A stretch of DNA of 64,000 nt, taken from NCBI GenBank assembly GCA_024449915.1, contig JAMZAV010000028.1, positions 744,001-808,000 of the forward strand. Direction: 5' to 3'. Both the position numbers and the translations under genes were made by a program. Position 1 is the stretch's first letter; every line of letters begins with the position of its first letter. Under the pieces are notes generated by a model, which was not told where the DNA came from, ran no database searches, and was given only the letters and a program-made list of their open reading frames with translations. This document shows positions 59,100 through 64,000 of the stretch, piece after piece. The stretch comes from Sweltsa coloradensis (taxonomy: Eukaryota; Arthropoda; Insecta; Plecoptera; Chloroperlidae).

Positions 59100-60140
59100 G
59101 ACAAGGGAGGGAGAGGTCGTCAGCAAGCAAGAGACTACCGAGTAAATACCCACCGTGGTCGCTCTTAGTTAGGCCTGCTTTCTAGTGCTTGCATGGCGAG
59201 AAACACGTACTAAGTGCTTCCAATGTGTTTGGGATTGTATTATAATCCATAAACCATTGACCACATATGAAAATACATAGAAGAATGTTTTTTACTCACC
59301 AAAGCTCTCACGATAATAATAATTATTGAAAGACTTTAAAAAAGACACGTCTCTCAGTTTTCAATGGGCCTATTCCATCACTGAATGATACATAAATTGT
59401 CTATATGCCAATTTTGTATATTGCCAGAATTAATTTATTACTCGAATATTTTTAGGACAAAACACTAATACCACCTATATACGCATTGCACGCAAAGGTC
59501 GCTGTCTCGATAGCTGCCACTGAAAATTCTGACTAGAGGTTCTTTCCATGCAGTTTTCTACAATGAAAAGGCACACGCAAAGATAGTTTTTGGATAGTCC
59601 TTGGATATCCTCTCCCAACTAATTCGTTGAAGTATATTGTTGACTCGAACAAACTCTTAACCCCTCACGATGACGAACTAATGGCACTTTTTTGACAAGT
59701 TTCTTCTTCTTTGTTTTGAACCAGAAATCGAATAACTGCTACGAAGGTTTTATTGAAATCTAGTGATTTTTCTCCACGACTCACTAGATTTTATAATACT
59801 CCTGTGGCACACCTTTAAAAGTAGTGGTCTTGTTTTGTTATTTTACCTACACTCTTCACCTCTCTCGTAAAGGCAACAGCAACAAAGTTGACAGTTAACG
59901 TTGACTTGTATTTACTTTAAAACTTAAAGCATACCTGACATTGCATGACTACCAGTTAACAAACCAAACAAAAAATAAATACATCAAAGAATTCAATGAG
60001 TGATCACTTTGAAAAAACAAGCACACGAAAACGATATAAGTTTGTTCGTTTGTTATGTTGTAGATGTTTTACAAGAGCCCACATATAATAAGAGTTGTCA
60101 TTTGAGCAAAGAATTAATTAAAGGCTGGATAGGAAGGTAT
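59100..60140. other. Presumed upstream SLC1 intron, no exon found
   Basis: I looked on the minus strand for the expected preceding segment (TM6-HP1, ending ...ALGTS) with a phase-2 donor and saw none. The sequence is AT-rich and unremarkable. Confidence 0.5.
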
Positions 60141-60235
60141 CGTTCGTTAGATGGGGTGCTTGCCAAGGGAAGATTAATCCCAAGTAGAAAGGAACTCGTG
60201 CTCTACCACTGAGCCAATCCAAATTACTGGAACTC
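60141..60235 (-). repeat. tRNA-derived SINE head with good A box
   Basis: On the minus strand it starts GGATTGGCTCAGTGGTAGAG then CACGAGTTCC, a near-consensus tRNA D-arm and A box. The B box (GGGATTAATC) is poor. It is therefore a SINE or tRNA pseudogene and not a tRNA gene. Confidence 0.5.
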
Positions 60236-61268
60236 AAGAAGCTCCTAAATAATCGAGGGGTAACAATCTCTTGTTAGAGAAATCCCAAGTTTTAAACAAT
60301 TGATAACAATTATGATGTTATTCGTCAATTTTGTACGGAACTGTCTACAGATTTCTCAAATATATTGAATCCTCTTGCACACCGGTAAAATAAATTGTGA
60401 ATTTGTTCCTCTTCCTTTAAATCAAAGAAGATAAGGTTATACAAATATGGCAATGCCATTTATTATTTATATTACAATAAATCATTTTAGTAATATCTTT
60501 AACAATAATATCGCTTGGGACAAGTATTCCAAAATATGGTTTATAGTTAGCATAACAACGGTTATTCTTACAGTGAAATGTATATAACATAAATTTTGTA
60601 AGCTGTTTTGTTCGATTTTCAGTGAGATTAATAATTTGGTTCCCAGAGTCAAAGTATTTCTTTTGCCCCAAATGTGTAGGGAAGTAGGGAGTAAACTTCT
60701 GGAGAAATAGGCAAGTTGGATTATCATTCGAATTTTAACTTGAAACTCAGCGTTTCCCACGAAATATTTTTTGACTGTAAAACCTTGTGTGGTATCTATT
60801 ATTATTTTATTACATTATCTCGGCAATTAGGCATACGTTCTTAATTTGTAAAGTTGAGCTCCAAGTGACAATTTGCTGAGTACAATAATATAGTGATCTA
60901 GCTTGTATTCAGTTGCCAGGCTATGGCAAACATACATTTAGCTAGGGCGAAAGAAAAATCGGCTACATGAAAATTTTGTATCTACAATTCATAAAAAAAG
61001 CATAATTATGAATTTCTGATTTTGTAAAAGTATGAATACGATTTCTGAAGTCGGGCCACTGTGAATTATTTTTGTTTAATCTTTATGGTTGTTAGAAAGT
61101 AATCGACAATGGCGGTGGATATACATACTCATAATATAGAGTAATTTCTAAGATAAATATGAAGTTTCCAACATGTTATAGTAAAACATTCTAGAACATA
61201 ACACATGAACAAAACCTTGTAGATCTCCTTGTCAATGTATGTCGTCTTTGTTGTTTTGACCTTTTTAC

Positions 61269-61460
61269 CTCTGAAAAGGGACACACATTTCTTGAAAGAT
61301 ATTTCCCTATAGTTGGCCATGCACTCACAAGCATCCCCGTCCTCCAGTCTCTCGCTGTAGCCTGAAAAAGTTTTGAAGATAGCTGACCATCGTTACTCAC
61401 CTCGTACCTTGGCCGCCCTCGAAACCGCTTAGACAAGGTCAAAGCTTTGAGTGAGCCTGC
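61269..61460 (-). other. Splice-like open segment, unidentified
   Basis: The minus-strand segment between an acceptor (AATTTTGTAG) and a donor (AGAG|GTAAAA) is open for 64 codons (AGSLKALTLSKRFRGRPRYE...). Internal GTGAGT and TTTTTCAG signals 39 bases apart could also define two exons, but such an intron is very short. In another frame the 3' half reads GYSERLEDGDACECMANYRE. No family recognised. It may be chance. Confidence 0.2.
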
Positions 61461-63170
61461 CTACAAAATTTAAAACTTTTCTCTGATCTCTGCAAAAAGG
61501 TAATTGAACACAAAATTCAGTTATTTCCAATCAATAGGCATTGTATTGTATTTGTTTTGCGGTGAGTCGGGAAGCTAGAAGCTTGGATAGGACAATCAAT
61601 TCGACGTACCGGTAACTATCTGAAGCACGCAACTGCTTATACATTCTCTTTTAACCAACAGTTTTCAGATACGACAATGTAATATAGATTCTCATGCCAG
61701 TTGCAGATGTTCAGAGCTGTCATCATACAATGAACCAGCGTGCTTCCGCGTTGTCATATCTGTCAAAATATACCGCACGTCACGTAATTGATATGTAAAT
61801 AGTAATATTATTTATTTCAAAAAGGCTACAACGCCGAAAACTGATTCATTATAGCTTGATGTGGATCCGTTAGAACTATTCACTGCACGAAGAGAGTTTA
61901 AAATATTAGCCGATTGTTATTAGTAAAACTATTAACGAATTAACATGTTTTACTAATTAAAAACGTTTGGTCAACATATTTTAACTCTCTTTATCCAGTT
62001 TCTTTAGTTGTAATGATACCACAACGCGCATCTGCATGACTTCTTAGTCGAAAGATTTCGTTTGATTTGACTATAATACGATTTCAATGCTACTACTGCT
62101 AGCCACAATCCTACATTGTGATCCTTTTGAAATCATATAGGGTTTTAATATTTTCAGCTAAGTACTTAAAATAAAAACGTACCAAAAGCAGATTACAATG
62201 ACCAATCTCTAGTCGTTTCTGCAACGAAGAACTTAACTGGATCGCTGATAATGCTATACTCTAGTTATTAACGCTCTATTCGTTTTGTTCTCGCGTTCTG
62301 CCTTCATGCCAAAAATCGACAAAATTTTGATTTTTGAAACGCATTTCCAATAATTTGTCTATCTGTCGGTTTGAATCTTGGTTGCTCGCTGGCTATGTTT
62401 CTAAAACGCTACTCTACGCTACATTCTAACTTCTAAGTGACTAGTATGTGGTTACTAAAAGGTTGGGAAGTTCTTCTCCTATAGAAGGTGCATAGTATTT
62501 CACCTGTTTTCCTAGCATAGCATGCACACAACAAAAGATAATACTGTCTAAAGAGTAAAGACACATTGAATGCAGTCTTGGGGAGGAAAACGCTCCTAGG
62601 AACGAGTTTCCTTTTAGGGAAATTTTGTAGGTACGCGTTCCTTTTCCATAAAAAGGAACTTGCATCTCAAAAGTTACTATTTCGTGTAAATGAATGAAGA
62701 TTATAGTTATGGCAAAATTAATTTCAACTCATTTTAACAGTTTTTGTCTGAAATAAAATTTTGAAATTAGTCTGGAGTTTGGGTCTTCTGAGCATGGGCA
62801 GGTATACCCGTTTAGAGGTGAATTTTCGTGTCATTTTCTTAGACAATTTATAGACGGGTAACTTTAAAATGAACTTAATGAAACTAAGTTCCGTTCGGAG
62901 AACTTACAAGTTCCTATTTCACAAGAGGAACGAGAACGTGTAACTTTGTTCCCTCTTTTGGCAGTAAAACTTAACTTTTCGAAGGTCCTTATTTTGAGGA
63001 ACTTGTCCATGACTGATTGAATGAGCTTTCGAATTACAGTTAAAATAAAACTTGGAAGAGGGAGTCACAAACAAGCCCTCTAAATGAACTGTTTAATATT
63101 TGCTTGAGAATGTTCATCCCCATTTCCTTTCATCAGATTTCAAGGAAACCAAAAAGTGAAAGTTTCTCTT
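61461..63170. other. No gene identified; GAACTT-rich repeat at 62460-63006
   Basis: 62460-63006 is rich in GTTCC/GGAAC words (TTCCTTTTCCATAAAAAGGA; AAGTTCCTATTTCACAAGAG) and resembles the element at 43231-44227. The rest is AT-rich with no exon seen. Confidence 0.45.
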
Positions 63171-63179
63171 CGAGGTGAT

Positions 63180-63420
63180 TATTGAGTTGGCAACAACACA
63201 TAAGGTACACGCCACGAGGTGTGCATTGCAGTCGTTAAGTTTAGATGTGGCATACACAGTATTTACAACACAAGAGAGACATACATGTTCGAGTCCAGCC
63301 GGAACAAGAGTTCCGCCTGTCCTCTGGGTAAGTCCACCTATCAGTCTGGGTGATACGGAGGAGCAACCTGAGTATCCCCCAGATCTGCATACCTTGGGAT
63401 ATATCCATGTGTGGTGAGGA
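63180..63420 (+). mobile_element. Possible tRNA-derived SINE
   Basis: A B-box-like GTTCGAGTCCAGCCGG follows a weak A-box region. The body contains CCTGTCCTCTGGGTAAGTCC and GGGTGATACGGAGGAGCAAC. The 80-codon frame over it has no family resemblance. Confidence 0.4.
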
Positions 63421-64000
63421 AGGGGGCAGGTGTGGCGGGAAGCATGACGATTTCCGCGCAGGTGCTCAGCGTTCAGTGTGCACTACTTGCACTGTGCACT
63501 GGCATGCACTTAATTGTCTCTGACACAAGTATAAACAGGTACGCGGTTTGAAACAAGAACACTTATTTTTCAAAGAACCTGGACACGAAATCATAAGAAG
63601 AAATATTCCAAATATATATGTGCCAACTATCATTATTGTCATGGTAATGTTTATCTTGTACCGATGTACTTTAAGTTGATAAAAGTCAGCTTTCTTCATT
63701 ACAAAGAATTTAAATTGTTGATCATACTATCATGTCCTCAGCAAATGCTAAATAGTACGTTCTAAATAGAATTGCAGAGTATTTTACAGGAATTTCACGA
63801 ATTTTTTAAGTGCACACGTCTAAAATTTAAATGGCTGTAAGGTATCCATTTAATTCTGGATAGGCCCTAACAATTCACATTGAATGTAACGAATTTCAGC
63901 AAATCTGGTTTAATACTGGAACCATGAGTGTTCGAAACTCAGAACCCAAAACTGATTTTGCTTCATGTTTGTAGAAACCAAAGCCGAGAACTATCGGAGA

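Noticed and set aside
61362..61400. 39-bp intron with GTGAGT and TTTTTCAG
   Set aside because: It is shorter than usual metazoan introns, and the sequence is open straight through, so the two-exon reading is not needed.

Overview
The window looks like animal nuclear DNA from a marine invertebrate, probably a deuterostome such as an echinoderm; this is an inference. It is AT-rich, has canonical GT/AG-bounded exons, tRNA-derived SINEs, many hAT-like and TTAA-targeting DNA transposons, and frequent TAGGCCTA words. No bacterial-style operon or ribosome binding site was seen. Nearly all long open frames are chance frames inside repeats.

The clearest host gene is an SLC1 (EAAT-type glutamate/aspartate transporter) gene on the minus strand. 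Three exons are visible: 59079-58885 (core exon with the NMDGTA motif), 56719-56611 (the DRVRTT...GD helix) and 55758-55645 (C-terminal tail and stop). The exon that should lie between the first two (about 45-50 residues of HP2 and start of TM8) was not found, and neither were the upstream exons. A second, unidentified minus-strand gene is suggested at about 46.9-45.1 kb by splice-bounded exon candidates, with a duplicated exon-like module at 42.7-42.1 kb and a related copy at 34.99 kb.

Layout: 0-3.3 kb small palindromic and hAT-like elements; 3.5-11 kb mostly plain sequence with tRNA-derived SINEs; 12.0-18.8 kb a satellite of about 155 bp whose every unit carries a tRNA T-arm hairpin, split by a 3.7 kb transposon (12591-16286) with terminal inverted repeats of about 0.8 kb and a decayed protein resembling a FEN1/XPG-like nuclease; 18.8-23.6 kb a LINE remnant and unique sequence; 23.6-33.7 kb a nested transposon block, in which a 10 kb inverted-repeat pair encloses a 4.5 kb element with a broken transposase-like gene, itself hit by a TTAA-flanked MITE, while the right arm took two elements stacked at one TTAA; 34.6-46 kb a series of hAT-like non-autonomous elements with 8-bp target duplications; 47-55 kb mostly unique sequence with poly-G tracts; 55.6-59.1 kb the SLC1 gene with repeats in its introns; 59-64 kb sparse sequence with SINE remnants.

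The most interesting material is in the mobile elements: the nuclease-like transposon, the T-arm satellite, the stacked TTAA insertions validated by a paralogous empty site, and a GC-rich hairpin module shared by unrelated hAT-like elements.
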